A DNA stretch of 58,041 nucleotides from MGBC163016 sp964518575. Lineage in GTDB: Bacteria; Actinomycetota; Coriobacteriia; Coriobacteriales; Eggerthellaceae. This document shows, one piece after another, positions 1 to 9,348 of the stretch. Within the stretch, counting starts at the first letter, position 1; every line of letters begins with the position of its first letter. The notes beneath the pieces were generated by a model that saw nothing but the letters and a program-made list of their open reading frames with translations, was not told the origin of the DNA and searched no databases. Position numbers and translations under genes: made by a program. The DNA lies in contig CAZFGW010000013.1 in assembly GCA_964518575.1 (NCBI GenBank), positions 1 to 58,041 of the forward strand, read 5' to 3'.

Positions 1-601
1 GCCCGCGCTGCACGCGATCCTCAGGGCGCACCACCATGTTGTCGCGCAGATAGTCAAAACCGAATTCCGAATTCGTGCCATAGGTGACATCGGCTTCGTA
101 GGCAGGACGCTTATCCTTGATCTTCATGCCGTTCTGAATGAGCCCGACCTTCATGCCGAGGAAGCGGTAGATCTGCCCCATCCATTCCGAGTCACGCTTG
201 GCGAGATAGTCATTCACCGTGACGATGTGTACGTTGTGCCCCGGTATCGCATTCAAATAGCCCGCGAGTGTTGAGACGAGCGTCTTACCTTCGCCCGTTT
301 TCATCTCCGCGATCTCGCCGGCGTTGAGCGCCATGCCGCCGATCAGCTGCACGTCGAAATGGCGCAGACCGATCGTGCGCACGCTTGCTTCACGCACCGC
401 CGCGAATGCCTCGGGAAGCAGATCATCGAGCGTCTCACCTGCGTGATAGCGCTCCCGGAACCGTGCGGTCATGCCCGCAAGCTCCTCATCACTGAGCGCT
501 TGCATCTGCGGCTCGAGCGCATTGATCTTATCGACGATGGCACGGTACTTCTTGAGCTGCTTGCCTTCGCCTGCCGACAAAAGCTTCGATAGAAATCCCA
601 T
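1..601 (-). CDS. secA: Preprotein translocase ATPase SecA (N-terminal part, cut by window edge)
   Basis: SecA is the cytoplasmic motor that drives unfolded preproteins through SecYEG. About 200 N-terminal residues are visible, starting MGFLSKLL. The Walker A motif EMKTGEGKT lies near residue 100 and is followed by the NBD1 stretch VTVNDYLAKRD and by YGTNSEFGFDYLRDNM, all diagnostic of SecA. The start is ATG at 601, with AAGGTGAG nine bases upstream. The gene runs off the left edge, so the rest cannot be judged. It was recognised by translating the minus strand; there is no competing frame with family motifs. Confidence 0.95.
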   Translation of the reverse strand, partial: MGFLSKLLSAGEGKQLKKYRAIVDKINALEPQMQALSDEELAGMTARFRERYHAGETLDDLLPEAFAAVREASVRTIGLRHFDVQLIGGMALNAGEIAEMKTGEGKTLVSTLAGYLNAIPGHNVHIVTVNDYLAKRDSEWMGQIYRFLGMKVGLIQNGMKIKDKRPAYEADVTYGTNSEFGFDYLRDNMVVRPEDRVQRG

Positions 602-619
602 CAGCTGTTCTCACCTTTT

Positions 620-642
620 CTCAAACCCCGCAAACGGGGCAT
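620..642 (-). promoter_or_regulatory. GC-rich hairpin upstream of secA
   Basis: An inverted repeat ccccg-caaa-cgggg lies at 626-639 between the regulator gene ending at 727 and the secA start. On the minus strand it is followed only by TTTGAG, a weak U-run. It may be a poor terminator for the upstream gene or a hairpin in the secA leader. Sequences resembling -10 boxes occur around 670-690, but no clear -35 box was found. Confidence 0.3.
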
Positions 643-726
643 GCTTTGCCTTTTGTTCAGCACTATATTCTAATACACTATCCCGAGTGCTCGTCCGGAC
701 GTTGGCAACTCGAAGGGCGGTATACA

Positions 727-3408
727 TCAGATGAGCATTTCTTCCGATTCGATGATGGAGCGATACAGCTCAACGATCTTTGTTGAGGGGTCAATACCAA
801 GCTCATCGGTCAGAACTTCACGGCATTTGAAGTAGGTTTCAAGCGCGCTTGACCGCTGGTTCGCCGCAATCTGCGCTTGCATGAGCGCAATGTAGACATC
901 CTCTCTGATCTCACAGCGCATGAGCGCCTCGCGCGCGAACCAAAGCGCGCCCTGCACCTCCCCTTGTAAAAGCATCCGGTTTGACGCGCTCACAAGTCCA
1001 TCGACCAGCTGCGCCGTACAGGTGTTGCGTTTCGCCACGATGTAGGCATTGTTCTTTTCGGCGGGCATGAGCTCTTGGGAGAACGAGTCGTTGATCTCGG
1101 TATAGATCTGCTGCCATTCGCTTGGGGAGGGTTTGGCGAAGAGAAGCCGATTGCAGAGCGACTCGAACCGCTCGATATCGGTATGGAGATAGCGCGCATC
1201 AAGCGAGCATCCGTATTGCGAGCGTATCAAATAGGGGCATTCACCCTCGATACTGAGCGCACGTTTGAGCTGTGACCAGATGCTGTAGAAATTGTTGCGG
1301 CAATCATAGGGGTCGCTTTGTGGCCAGAGAATCTCGGAGAGCCGCTCGCGGGATATTTCTTTGCCCTTGTTTATCGCAAGGAGGGCAAGCACGATCTGGC
1401 TTTTCTTGCGCGAAAGCACTTTAGGCTCAACCCGCTCGTTTCCGATCGAGACTTGAAGACCGCCGAAAAGTTTGATGTCGAGCGGAAGGATGCCGGAAGC
1501 GCTTTTCAAAAGGCGAAGATTCGTCGGCGGATCGTTTCGAAAGGGGTCAGGATGAGTGGCGATGAATTCCATCTTCTTCGCCTCCTCTTTCATACACATC
1601 TGCCGGTAGAGCTGGGATTGTTCGGCAAAAGCGATGTGTGTTCGTTTCGCCTTCAGCACCAAGGATTGGCTGATACGGTCTTTCAGCTGTTCCGGCAGCC
1701 TTGCATAGATACGATCGATCGCAAGGAGCAGTTCCGCTTTCGACCAGGATATGACTTCGCTTGAACCGAGCTCATCTTCATCAAAGAGGATGAGAAGTGC
1801 ATCGATGAGCGAACATATATAGGCGGCATCCTCATCGGCTCCGTCCGCGCTGGAACGTACGCGTGCTTCTTTCGTATCCGTATGGTCGATATTTTGTGCA
1901 TGATCGTTGTCGAGGGCGTCTTTCTGCTCGACCAAATCCATGATTGCCAGGCGCACATAGAGGCAAAGCGCCGTTTCGCTACTCTTAGGAAAGCTCGATG
2001 ATCCAAGATGGCGCAGGGCATCGCCGAGCGCATCTGCGCGCACTTGAGCGGCGGCATGCAAGCGTGCAATCAAGCGACATAGCATAAACCAATCTGGATG
2101 TTCGGAAAGCTCGTTGCCCGTTTCGTTAACCGCATCCCATGTCTGCGCATCTTTACTCTCAGATGATATATCGGAGTGCGTGTCCAAGAAGTGATCGAGT
2201 GCCGAGGCGGCGGCATACATGAATTGATTTTGGACGCGCATGCGCAGTGCGTGCGCAGACTCTTTTTGTGCGAGCTTCTTCTCACCGAGTGCGAACAGCG
2301 CCCATGCCATGAGCACGGAGAGGGTCTGGCGCTGATAGGCGTCCTTGGAGGTAAGCCCTTTGCCCATGCTCAAAAGTTCATAGGGATGTCCGCACTCGAT
2401 CATGTGCCATCCCTCGCGGGCGAGCCATGAACATTGTTCGGCTTTCGAGGTGAGCAACCTCATCACGTCACACGCGCGTGCACATTCCCCTCTTCTGACG
2501 AGCGCGGTGGCAAGACACCTGATAAGATCAAGCGCGCTTGCGTGCAGCGTGACGCCCACTCCTTTGCATGCCCGCTTTCCCACCTGCTCCGCAATCTCCT
2601 CTATGGGCAGATCCGCCGTCACAAACGAGTGCGACCGCCGCTCGATCCCAAGCAGTGGATAGTGCGCTGAGAGATATTCGAGCGCATCGGCACATTTTTG
2701 TTTCGAGAGGTAATTCTCTAGGTCAGTTGCGCTTCCCTCTCGCAAGACCAGCAGCACGAAAAGTGCAACCCACAACTCCGAAGACAACGCTTCTTTGGCA
2801 AGCTCGGCAACGAGCCCCTTCGATCCGTCGCCCCAAAACAGACAGGGAATCCGCTCGGAGAAGGGCACATCCCGGTCAATGAAGCGCACGCAATTGCCCC
2901 GCAGCCGCTCGATTCCAATCTCGTCTTCTGTAAGCATGAGGTCATAGGCATCCACGATGATGCGTTCGCGATGATGCATTGATACGAGATCGAATGAAGG
3001 CACAACGATCGTCAGCACCTCGCAACCCCGTTCGATCAGTCCATCCAACAACTCAGAAAAAAGATGTGCGCGTTCAGGATTGAGTGCAGGAAGATCATCG
3101 AAGACGACGAGCGCTACCTCGCCATCGAGCTCGAAAAGCGTTGAGAGCATCGTATTCGCATCCAAATCACGCAGGAAATAGGGCGAGTCGCACTTGATCC
3201 AAAAGACATGCTTGAATGAGAACATCATGCTCGCGTATTCGAACGCGACGGTACTCTTCCCAAACCCATTCGGCGCTTTCAAAAAACGAACAATATGCCT
3301 GTCTTTGAGAAGCTTTCCTATGACATGCGGTCGGGAGTCGTAGTGTGTCTTCACGATGCCCGAAGGTCTGATTCCCTCACATGCGCAGTTGCTCAAAAAC
3401 GTCGGCAT
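727..3408 (-). CDS. Large SARP-like transcriptional regulator with N-terminal P-loop ATPase and C-terminal winged helix plus BTAD
   Basis: The 893-residue protein has a P-loop APNGFGKST at residues 45-53 and a Walker B-like VVFDD at 101-105, then a long helical region resembling the TPR-rich middle of MalT/AfsR-type STAND regulators. Residues about 641-735 form an OmpR/SARP-type winged helix, and residues about 742-893 form a bacterial transcriptional activator (BTAD) domain ending in the typical LTDELGIDPS. Such proteins are multi-domain activators whose ligand is usually unknown. An ORF extends 21 codons further upstream to a TTG without a ribosome site; the ATG at 3408 has GAGGAGAGGTGG just upstream and was chosen. 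No obvious target operon lies beside it, so the regulon is unknown. Confidence 0.8.
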   Translation of the reverse strand: MPTFLSNCACEGIRPSGIVKTHYDSRPHVIGKLLKDRHIVRFLKAPNGFGKSTVAFEYASMMFSFKHVFWIKCDSPYFLRDLDANTMLSTLFELDGEVALVVFDDLPALNPERAHLFSELLDGLIERGCEVLTIVVPSFDLVSMHHRERIIVDAYDLMLTEDEIGIERLRGNCVRFIDRDVPFSERIPCLFWGDGSKGLVAELAKEALSSELWVALFVLLVLREGSATDLENYLSKQKCADALEYLSAHYPLLGIERRSHSFVTADLPIEEIAEQVGKRACKGVGVTLHASALDLIRCLATALVRRGECARACDVMRLLTSKAEQCSWLAREGWHMIECGHPYELLSMGKGLTSKDAYQRQTLSVLMAWALFALGEKKLAQKESAHALRMRVQNQFMYAAASALDHFLDTHSDISSESKDAQTWDAVNETGNELSEHPDWFMLCRLIARLHAAAQVRADALGDALRHLGSSSFPKSSETALCLYVRLAIMDLVEQKDALDNDHAQNIDHTDTKEARVRSSADGADEDAAYICSLIDALLILFDEDELGSSEVISWSKAELLLAIDRIYARLPEQLKDRISQSLVLKAKRTHIAFAEQSQLYRQMCMKEEAKKMEFIATHPDPFRNDPPTNLRLLKSASGILPLDIKLFGGLQVSIGNERVEPKVLSRKKSQIVLALLAINKGKEISRERLSEILWPQSDPYDCRNNFYSIWSQLKRALSIEGECPYLIRSQYGCSLDARYLHTDIERFESLCNRLLFAKPSPSEWQQIYTEINDSFSQELMPAEKNNAYIVAKRNTCTAQLVDGLVSASNRMLLQGEVQGALWFAREALMRCEIREDVYIALMQAQIAANQRSSALETYFKCREVLTDELGIDPSTKIVELYRSIIESEEMLI

Positions 3409-3554
3409 ATCATCCACCTCTCCTCGATTCGACCGCTCATAGCGTAGTGATGGATGGTAGTCCTTAATCAAGTGACAAGGAGGCTCAAATGAGCGCCGAA
3501 TGAACAGGATGGAAAAACTGCCTGTATCTTTATATGATTGCTTTACTCAACATT

Positions 3555-3588
3555 GTCCTATTCGGCTCATCGATTAACCGAATAGGAC
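3555..3588. promoter_or_regulatory. Perfect 11-bp inverted repeat between rsfS and the SARP-like regulator
   Basis: The arms gtcctattcgg (3555-3565) and ccgaataggac (3578-3588) pair perfectly around a 12-nt loop. The element lies 25 bases past the rsfS stop and about 150 bases before the regulator start. No U-tract follows on the minus strand, so it is not a standard intrinsic terminator. It could end the rsfS transcript with help from Rho, or be an operator for the regulator gene. The rest of 3409-3612 shows nothing else clear. Confidence 0.5.
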
Positions 3589-3612
3589 GAATCGACTGAC
3601 GGGAAGGATAAA

Positions 3613-4068
3613 TCACTCAACCACGCGGGATTGTTTTATCAATTTGGCTATCCTTTGCGAGTATTCCAGCTCCCCAAAGCCCTCCTCTGCCGAAAGGTCG
3701 ATGATCGGAGCCTCGTTCCAGAGCGATTCGAGCCGGTAGTACTCCCGCGTTTCGGGCGTGAACACATGCACGACGATGAATCCATAATCAAGCAGCGACC
3801 ATGAGCTGTCCGCCGAAACCTCTTTCGCAATTGGTCGAACACCTGCCTCTTTCAGCAGATCTTCTTCGATCGCATCGATAATGGCATCAACCTGCCGCGC
3901 ATTCGCCGCACTCACGATCACGAAGTAATCGGTCACCCCGATGAGGTCTTTCACCTCTTGAACCATGATGTCCGTTGCCTTCTTCGCATCAGCAGCACGC
4001 GCTGCGATGAGCGCCGCCGTGCGTGGATCGATATCCGTTGCCTTGGTTTTGTTCGTCGTGTTCGTCAC
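3613..4068 (-). CDS. rsfS: Ribosomal silencing factor RsfS (Iojap/DUF143)
   Basis: RsfS binds ribosomal protein L14 and blocks subunit joining when nutrients are scarce. The 151-residue product carries the Iojap core: KKATDIMVQEV, VTDYFVIVSAAN, then SWSLLDYGFIVVHVF and YYRLESLW. The start is a GTG at 4068 that overlaps the yqeK stop (GTGA), with CAGGAGAG eight bases upstream; a longer reading frame exists but lacks a ribosome site. It is the last gene of the rplU-to-rsfS cluster, the usual nadD-yqeK-rsfS order. Confidence 0.93.
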   Translation of the reverse strand: MTNTTNKTKATDIDPRTAALIAARAADAKKATDIMVQEVKDLIGVTDYFVIVSAANARQVDAIIDAIEEDLLKEAGVRPIAKEVSADSSWSLLDYGFIVVHVFTPETREYYRLESLWNEAPIIDLSAEEGFGELEYSQRIAKLIKQSRVVE

Positions 4069-4721
4069 TCGAATCTCTCCTGACGTTTGCGGGATTTTTC
4101 TTCTGTAAGTGTATTCCAAATGAGCATGGTATCCGGGTGTAAAACGCAATCGCGTTTCAAAAGCGCCAATGTCCAGAACTTGTAAATCTGGAAATACAAT
4201 TCGTCCAGACTGACCGTGCCGACCAGTCCTCTCATCTGATCAACCTCGGCGAAGTTCCTGCCCGGCTCTATCGCGTCTGCGATATAGATCACTTTATCGA
4301 GGTCGGTCATGTCCACCGACGCTGTCGTATGCTTGCGAATGGCCGAGATCACCTCAGCGGGAATATTCGGAAACAACGTCGCGAGTTCGCAAGCGGCAGT
4401 AGGACCATGGAGTACCTGCGGAAGGTTCTCGACCACCCACTGCCCCACTTCGTCCTCAATACCCAACTCGCGCGCACGCGCCCTGATCTCCTTACTCCGG
4501 TAGGACTTGTCCCAATCGTGAAGGATGCCCGCAAGCCGCGCCTTCCTCGCATCGACGCCGTAGATACGCGCAAGGTCGGACGCCGTCTGAGCAACACCTT
4601 CGATATGCTCAAGGCGGTGAGGGCTCACGCGCTGGCTGACAAGATCATGCATCTGCTCGAAGAACTCATCGCTCAAAGCGTCCTCACTAGCAGCGCTTCT
4701 CTGCACTTGATCAGTGAACAT
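4065..4721 (-). CDS. yqeK: HD-domain hydrolase, YqeK family (probable Ap4A hydrolase)
   Basis: YqeK-type HD proteins cleave diadenosine tetraphosphate symmetrically to ADP. The 218-residue product shows H39, the HD pair at 68-69 (GILHDWDK), LHGP with H105, H131 in IRKHTT, and D149 in IYIADAIEPGR, the metal and substrate residues expected of the family. The ATG at 4721 has AAAGGAG five bases upstream and overlaps the end of nadD; the gene in turn overlaps rsfS by four bases. Translational coupling across nadD-yqeK-rsfS is therefore likely. Confidence 0.88.
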   Translation of the reverse strand: MFTDQVQRSAASEDALSDEFFEQMHDLVSQRVSPHRLEHIEGVAQTASDLARIYGVDARKARLAGILHDWDKSYRSKEIRARARELGIEDEVGQWVVENLPQVLHGPTAACELATLFPNIPAEVISAIRKHTTASVDMTDLDKVIYIADAIEPGRNFAEVDQMRGLVGTVSLDELYFQIYKFWTLALLKRDCVLHPDTMLIWNTLTEEKSRKRQERFE

Positions 4722-5427
4722 ACAGCTCCTTTGCACGGATGTAATCGCATACGGGAAGAGGACAAAGATACCTGATGCTCCTTTTTCGCGCCACCCGATC
4801 GCGAATGATACTTGACGAGATGGCGAGCATGTCTTCATTGATGATATGCAGGCGAAATCCTTGCGCTTCCAACTCGTCGATCACGCCTGGCTCCACTTCC
4901 GTATCAGGACGCGCAACGCAGGCAAACGTCGCAAGTGTTGCCAGCTCTTGTGCGCGCTCCCATAAAGCGAGCGAGCAAAGCGCATCTGCACCAAGGATGA
5001 ACACCAACTCCGTATCAGAGGGAAGGTATTCGCGAAAGGTCCGCAGCGTATCGACCGTATAGGTGACACCCTCTTGCACGACCTCGATCAACGAAAGTAC
5101 GAAATGAGGATTGTCAGCGAGTGCGAGGCGGCACATTGCCAAGCGATCGCAACGCGACGCTTTTGTGCTTGCGGTCTTGAAGGCAGAAAGTCCCGCGGGA
5201 ACAAAAAGCACAACATCCAAGTCGAGCGCTTGACGTGCTTGTTCAGCACAAAATAGATGCCCGAAATGGATGGGATCGAATGTGCCACCCATGATGCCGA
5301 TCCGTTTATACGAACCGTCGAGCAACGCTTCTTCATCGAGCAGCCCCTCAAGCATGAGTGGAGAGGTAAGCGCTGTCTCCGCGAGAACTTCTTCGAGCAG
5401 CTGCTCTTGTACCCGCTCGTTAGTCAC
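4711..5427 (-). CDS. nadD: Nicotinate-nucleotide adenylyltransferase NadD
   Basis: NadD transfers AMP from ATP to nicotinate mononucleotide in NAD synthesis. The motif GGTFDPIHFGH at residues 47-57 is the nucleotidyltransferase HxGH signature, and ISSSIIRDR near the C-terminus is the second ATP-binding motif. The frame opens with a GTG at 5427 overlapping the proA stop; this gives 238 residues with about 40 residues before the Rossmann core, longer than usual. An internal ATG at residue 25 would give a normal-length protein, so the start is uncertain. The protein overlaps yqeK by eleven bases. Confidence 0.92.
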   Translation of the reverse strand: MTNERVQEQLLEEVLAETALTSPLMLEGLLDEEALLDGSYKRIGIMGGTFDPIHFGHLFCAEQARQALDLDVVLFVPAGLSAFKTASTKASRCDRLAMCRLALADNPHFVLSLIEVVQEGVTYTVDTLRTFREYLPSDTELVFILGADALCSLALWERAQELATLATFACVARPDTEVEPGVIDELEAQGFRLHIINEDMLAISSSIIRDRVARKRSIRYLCPLPVCDYIRAKELYVH

Positions 5428-6712
5428 GGACCTGTCCCGACCCGCGCAAAAGGTACTTGTATGAGGTGAGTGCATCGAGTGCAAACGGACCGCGCACGTG
5501 CAGTTTCTGCGTTGAGATACCGATCTCCGCTCCGAGTCCAAACTGCCCGCCATCGGTGAATGCAGTCGCGGCATTGGCATACACCGCCGCCGCATCAACA
5601 CGAGAGAGAAACTGCTCGATCGCATCTTCATCGGTAGCAACGATCGCTTCTGAATGATGAGTTCCATACCGATTGATGTGATCGATGGCTTCATCGACAT
5701 CAGCTACGCACGCAAGGGCAATCTCGGGACCGAGATACTCTGTTGCCCAATCCGCTTCTGTTGCAGGCACATATGCGGTACCGTTCGCACAAGCGGAGAA
5801 CAGTTCCTTCGCGAGGGCAAGCGCCGTCTCATCGCAATGCATCAAAACGCCGTGCTCATGCAATGCCCTCATCGCGTCGGGCAGGAACTCATCCGCGATC
5901 GCACGATCCACGAGAAGTGTTTCAGCCGCATTGCACACACCGAAACGCCGGCACTTCGAGTTGATGAGAATATCTTTCGCCATTGCCTGATCAGCAGAGC
6001 GATGGACATACACATGACAATTCCCCGTACCGGTCTCGATCACCGGCACCGTTGAGGTTTGCACGCAATGTTGTATGAGCGCCGCGCCGCCACGGGGAAT
6101 GATCACGTCAATGATCCCATGGAGCCCCATCACGATATCGGTTGCCGCCCGGTCGGTCGAGGCGATGCAATGTATCGCACCATACGGTATTCCGCTTTCA
6201 TATGCAGCTTTTTTGAGCACATCGGTCAAAGCAACATTCGAATGCAGCGCCAACGATCCGCCGCGGAGCACACAAGCGTTACCCGACTTGATGCAGATAC
6301 CGATCGCATCTGAAGTCACGTTGGGACGAGCTTCGTAGATCATTGCCACAACGCCCAAAGGAACCGACACCCGTTTCAGGGCAATTCCGTTATAGAGCTC
6401 GTAGTCTTTCTGGACAACGCCGAGCGGGTCGGGAAGATCAACGAGGTCTTGAAGCGCATCTGCCATGTCTTCGATACGACCCCGATCGAGCATGAGACGG
6501 TCGAGCAGTGCCTCATCAGTGCCTGCCGCGCGTGCAGCATCCATATCCTGCTTATTGGCAGCAAGGATGAGAGGGGTATTTTGGCGAAGCGCTTCGCCCA
6601 TAGCCTCAAGGGCACGATTGCGCACGTCAAGCGACAGCGTTGCCATCTGCGTGCTCGCTTCATGCGCCTCACGCGCCATATCCTCTATCTGTCTTGCCAG
6701 TGCATCATCCAT
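5420..6712 (-). CDS. proA: Gamma-glutamyl phosphate reductase (glutamate-5-semialdehyde dehydrogenase) ProA
   Basis: ProA reduces gamma-glutamyl phosphate with NADPH, the second step of proline synthesis. The 430-residue protein has the NAD(P) fold, the IYEARPNVTSDA motif, the stretch IPRGGAALI, and the catalytic cysteine C260 in FGVCNAAETLL. The ATG at 6712 follows AAGGATTGAAC at good spacing; a TTG two codons earlier is too close to that site. It sits directly after proB, giving the standard proBA pair, and overlaps nadD downstream by eight bases. Confidence 0.95.
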   Translation of the reverse strand: MDDALARQIEDMAREAHEASTQMATLSLDVRNRALEAMGEALRQNTPLILAANKQDMDAARAAGTDEALLDRLMLDRGRIEDMADALQDLVDLPDPLGVVQKDYELYNGIALKRVSVPLGVVAMIYEARPNVTSDAIGICIKSGNACVLRGGSLALHSNVALTDVLKKAAYESGIPYGAIHCIASTDRAATDIVMGLHGIIDVIIPRGGAALIQHCVQTSTVPVIETGTGNCHVYVHRSADQAMAKDILINSKCRRFGVCNAAETLLVDRAIADEFLPDAMRALHEHGVLMHCDETALALAKELFSACANGTAYVPATEADWATEYLGPEIALACVADVDEAIDHINRYGTHHSEAIVATDEDAIEQFLSRVDAAAVYANAATAFTDGGQFGLGAEIGISTQKLHVRGPFALDALTSYKYLLRGSGQVRD

Positions 6713-6745
6713 GTTCAATCCTTGTCTCCCCTATTCGCCCCCGGA

Positions 6746-7912
6746 TTAATCGAAAATCATCATGTCATCGCGATGGATAACCGGCTTGAGCGCCAATTTC
6801 GCCAGAAGGCGATTCCCCTCAAGCTCTTCTCGGCTACGACCACACGCCAGCGCAACCTCGTCACTTGAACACGATGTGATCCCGCGTGCGATGATCATAC
6901 CTGTGCTATCGAGCACATCGATACAATCGCCGGGGTCGAAGGTGCCATTCACCCCACGCAACCCCACGCTCAACAGCGATGCGCCCTGCAGAAGCAGCGC
7001 TGAGCGAGCACCATCATCCACGATGACGCTTCCCTTCGAGCTATCGCCGAGCGCAACCCAAAGCTTGCGCGGCGTGATCTCATGATGCGCCTCATGGGCG
7101 GTGAACATCGTACCGGGACAGGCGCCATCAACTGTATCAAGCAAGACATGGGGCGCGCGTCCCGCAACAACCGCAAGGGGAATCCCCGCAGCCATGAGCA
7201 CCCGCGCTGCCTTCACCTTTGTTTTCATGCCCCCTGATCCACAGACACTCCCTACACCACCCGCAGCGTCCATCGTCGCGCGATCAATCACATCAACGCG
7301 CTTGACGAGCTGAGCCGCGGGATGTGTCAGCGGATTGGCGTCGTAGAGCCCATCGATGTCGGAGAGGATAACCACAAGATCGGCATCGATCAGGCATGCG
7401 ACAAGCGCGGAGAGCGTATCGTTGTCACCGAATTTGATCTGCTCGACCGAGACGGTGTCGTTTTCGTTGACCACCGGAACAACACCAAGCTCGAGTAGAC
7501 GCTCGAACGTATCACGGGCGTGCAGATAGGCGTTACGGTCAGAAGTGTCACGACGCGTGAGCAACACGAGCGAGGTGATGATTGAAAAGGGCGAAAACGC
7601 CTTCGCATAGGCGCTCGCAAGGGCGCTTTGACCAACGGATGCCGCTGCTTGCAAGCTCGGCATGTCCTTGGGACGCGTTTCAATTCCGAGCGCTTCCAGC
7701 CCGCATGCGATGGCGCCGGAGGACACGATGACCACCTGCCACCCCCGCGCAACGAGTTCGGAGATCTGCGCTGCGAGCGCATCAAGATAGTGCGTATCGA
7801 TCGAGCGGTCATCGGCAATCAAGGTTGAGGAACCGATCTTGATAACGATGCGCTTCGGTTCCGCATCCGGGGATACGGGAAGCACCTCAGCTCTTTTCGA
7901 ATCATCCATCAC
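6746..7912 (-). CDS. proB: Glutamate 5-kinase ProB with PUA domain
   Basis: ProB phosphorylates glutamate to gamma-glutamyl phosphate, the committed and proline-inhibited step of proline synthesis. The kinase motifs are IVIKIGSSTL near the start, VIVSSGAI, VVNENDTVSV, and GSGGMKTKV. The C-terminal quarter (roughly 280-380) is a PUA domain. Either GTG at 7912 or the following ATG at 7909 can start the protein; the ATG overlaps the obgE stop as TGATG, with GAGGAG upstream. The 388-residue length is normal for PUA-containing ProB. Confidence 0.95.
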   Translation of the reverse strand: MMDDSKRAEVLPVSPDAEPKRIVIKIGSSTLIADDRSIDTHYLDALAAQISELVARGWQVVIVSSGAIACGLEALGIETRPKDMPSLQAAASVGQSALASAYAKAFSPFSIITSLVLLTRRDTSDRNAYLHARDTFERLLELGVVPVVNENDTVSVEQIKFGDNDTLSALVACLIDADLVVILSDIDGLYDANPLTHPAAQLVKRVDVIDRATMDAAGGVGSVCGSGGMKTKVKAARVLMAAGIPLAVVAGRAPHVLLDTVDGACPGTMFTAHEAHHEITPRKLWVALGDSSKGSVIVDDGARSALLLQGASLLSVGLRGVNGTFDPGDCIDVLDSTGMIIARGITSCSSDEVALACGRSREELEGNRLLAKLALKPVIHRDDMMIFD

Positions 7913-9297
7913 AGATCGAGCTCCTCATAGATATCTTCATCATTCGGAGCTCCCTCGTACTCGAACGCGCGCCCGCTGATCCTGATCTCATCTCCATCGC
8001 GCGCACCCGCCTCTCGCAAAGCGTCATCAACACCCAGGCGGGTGAGTCTATGCTGCAAAAACGAGAGCGCCTCCTCGTTCTCCCAGTCCGTTTGAACAAC
8101 CATGCGCTCGACCTGCCTTCCCACGACACGATACGCATCGTCTTCTCGCACGATCTCAAACGCTTGATCCGCTTTCATGCGTTTGAGCTCCCAAATCCGA
8201 TCGTAACGCGGTGTTTGCTCCTCACGTGCGCGCTGCTCTTCCTTGATCTGGGCAACTTCCGTAGCGATGGCGGCCTTCAGGGAGTCAACGCCTTCACCCG
8301 TAAGGGCGCTCACGCAATACAACTTCGGATCGATCGTGCTTTGTACGAACTCGTTTCCTCCGACAGCTTCAAGCGAATCCTCTTTCACACGCTTTCGCAA
8401 CCGCTCGATCGCATCCTCAACGCCGGGCATGTCGATCTTGTTCGCCACAACCATGCGCGGACGCTCCGCCAGATCCGGTGAATACAATGCGAGTTCTGAA
8501 ACGATGGTCTCGTAATCATCGAGCGGGTCGCGCGCTTCGAAATCTCCCGTCATATCAACGACTTGGATGATGATTCCGCTGCGCTCGATGTGCCGCAGGA
8601 ATTCATGACCGAGACCCTTACCCTCATGTGCCCCTTCGATGAGCCCCGGGATATCAGCGAGCACGAAACTGTCATCACCGCTTGTTGCAACACCGAGATT
8701 CGGTGTCAATGTCGTAAAAGGATAATCGGCGATTTTCGGTTTTGCCGCGCTCATCTTGGAGATCAAGGATGACTTACCCGCACTGGGCATGCCCACAAGC
8801 GCTGCATCAGCCATGAGCTTCATCTCGAGCTCGATCCAAAACTCGCTTGCTGGCTCGCCGAGCTCCGCGAATGCAGGAGCACGCCGCGTGGACGTCACGA
8901 AATGGATGTTGCCTCTTCCGCCGACACCGCCAGGAGCCACGATGACGCTTTCACCATCATGGGTCAAATCAGCGATGAGCTCGCCTTCGCTCCCATCTTC
9001 ATGATAGGAGCGGACAACGGTGCCCACCGGTACTTTCAAAATGAGGTCTTCGCCACGCGCACCGTGCATCTTCGAGCCTTTGCCATGCGTTCCGCGCTGC
9101 GCTTTGAAATGATGTTTGAAACGGTAATCGATCAGCGAGGAAACACGCGCATCAGCCTTGACAATGACATCGCCGCCATGCCCACCATCGCCGCCATCCG
9201 GTCCTCCTTTGGGAACATGCGCTTCCCGACGGAACGACATACAACCGGCTCCGCCATCGCCGCCTTTGACGAAGATATGTACCTTATCGATGAAAAT
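7909..9297 (-). CDS. obgE: GTPase Obg/CgtA, apparently starting at ATT
   Basis: Obg is an essential ribosome-associated GTPase in 50S maturation and stress control. The protein has the Obg glycine-rich domain, the G domain with GMPSAGKSS, DIPGLIEGAHEGKGLG and NKIDMP, and a C-terminal OCT domain ending EDIYEELDL. The first in-frame ATG (9240, MSFRREAHV) would remove the conserved opening of the Obg domain. The same frame continues upstream as IFIDKVHIFVKGGDGGAGC, matching the family start, and no ATG, GTG or TTG precedes it before an in-frame TGA. AAGGAG lies seven bases before the ATT at 9297. ATT is therefore the likely start, giving 462 residues, the normal family length. Confidence 0.9.
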   Translation of the reverse strand: MFIDKVHIFVKGGDGGAGCMSFRREAHVPKGGPDGGDGGHGGDVIVKADARVSSLIDYRFKHHFKAQRGTHGKGSKMHGARGEDLILKVPVGTVVRSYHEDGSEGELIADLTHDGESVIVAPGGVGGRGNIHFVTSTRRAPAFAELGEPASEFWIELEMKLMADAALVGMPSAGKSSLISKMSAAKPKIADYPFTTLTPNLGVATSGDDSFVLADIPGLIEGAHEGKGLGHEFLRHIERSGIIIQVVDMTGDFEARDPLDDYETIVSELALYSPDLAERPRMVVANKIDMPGVEDAIERLRKRVKEDSLEAVGGNEFVQSTIDPKLYCVSALTGEGVDSLKAAIATEVAQIKEEQRAREEQTPRYDRIWELKRMKADQAFEIVREDDAYRVVGRQVERMVVQTDWENEEALSFLQHRLTRLGVDDALREAGARDGDEIRISGRAFEYEGAPNDEDIYEELDL

Positions 9298-9317
9298 AGG
9301 GCATCTCCTTACAAGAA

Positions 9318-9336
9318 AAGCCCATCATCTGGGCTT
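9318..9336 (-). promoter_or_regulatory. Hairpin with U-run at the 5' end of the obgE transcript
   Basis: The arms aagccca (9318-9324) and tgggctt (9330-9336) form a 7-bp stem with a 5-nt loop. On the minus strand the stem is followed by TTTTCTTG and then directly by the obgE ribosome site. With the -10 box at 9349-9354, this hairpin would be almost the first thing transcribed. It may act as a weak attenuator or as a 5' stabiliser. Confidence 0.5.
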
Positions 9337-9348
9337 AGTAAAGTCAGT

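Noticed and set aside
9289..9309. Six-codon ATG ORF just before obgE, overlapping its start
   Set aside because: The AAGGAG site touches the ATG directly, leaving no spacing for initiation, so it is unlikely to be a leader peptide.
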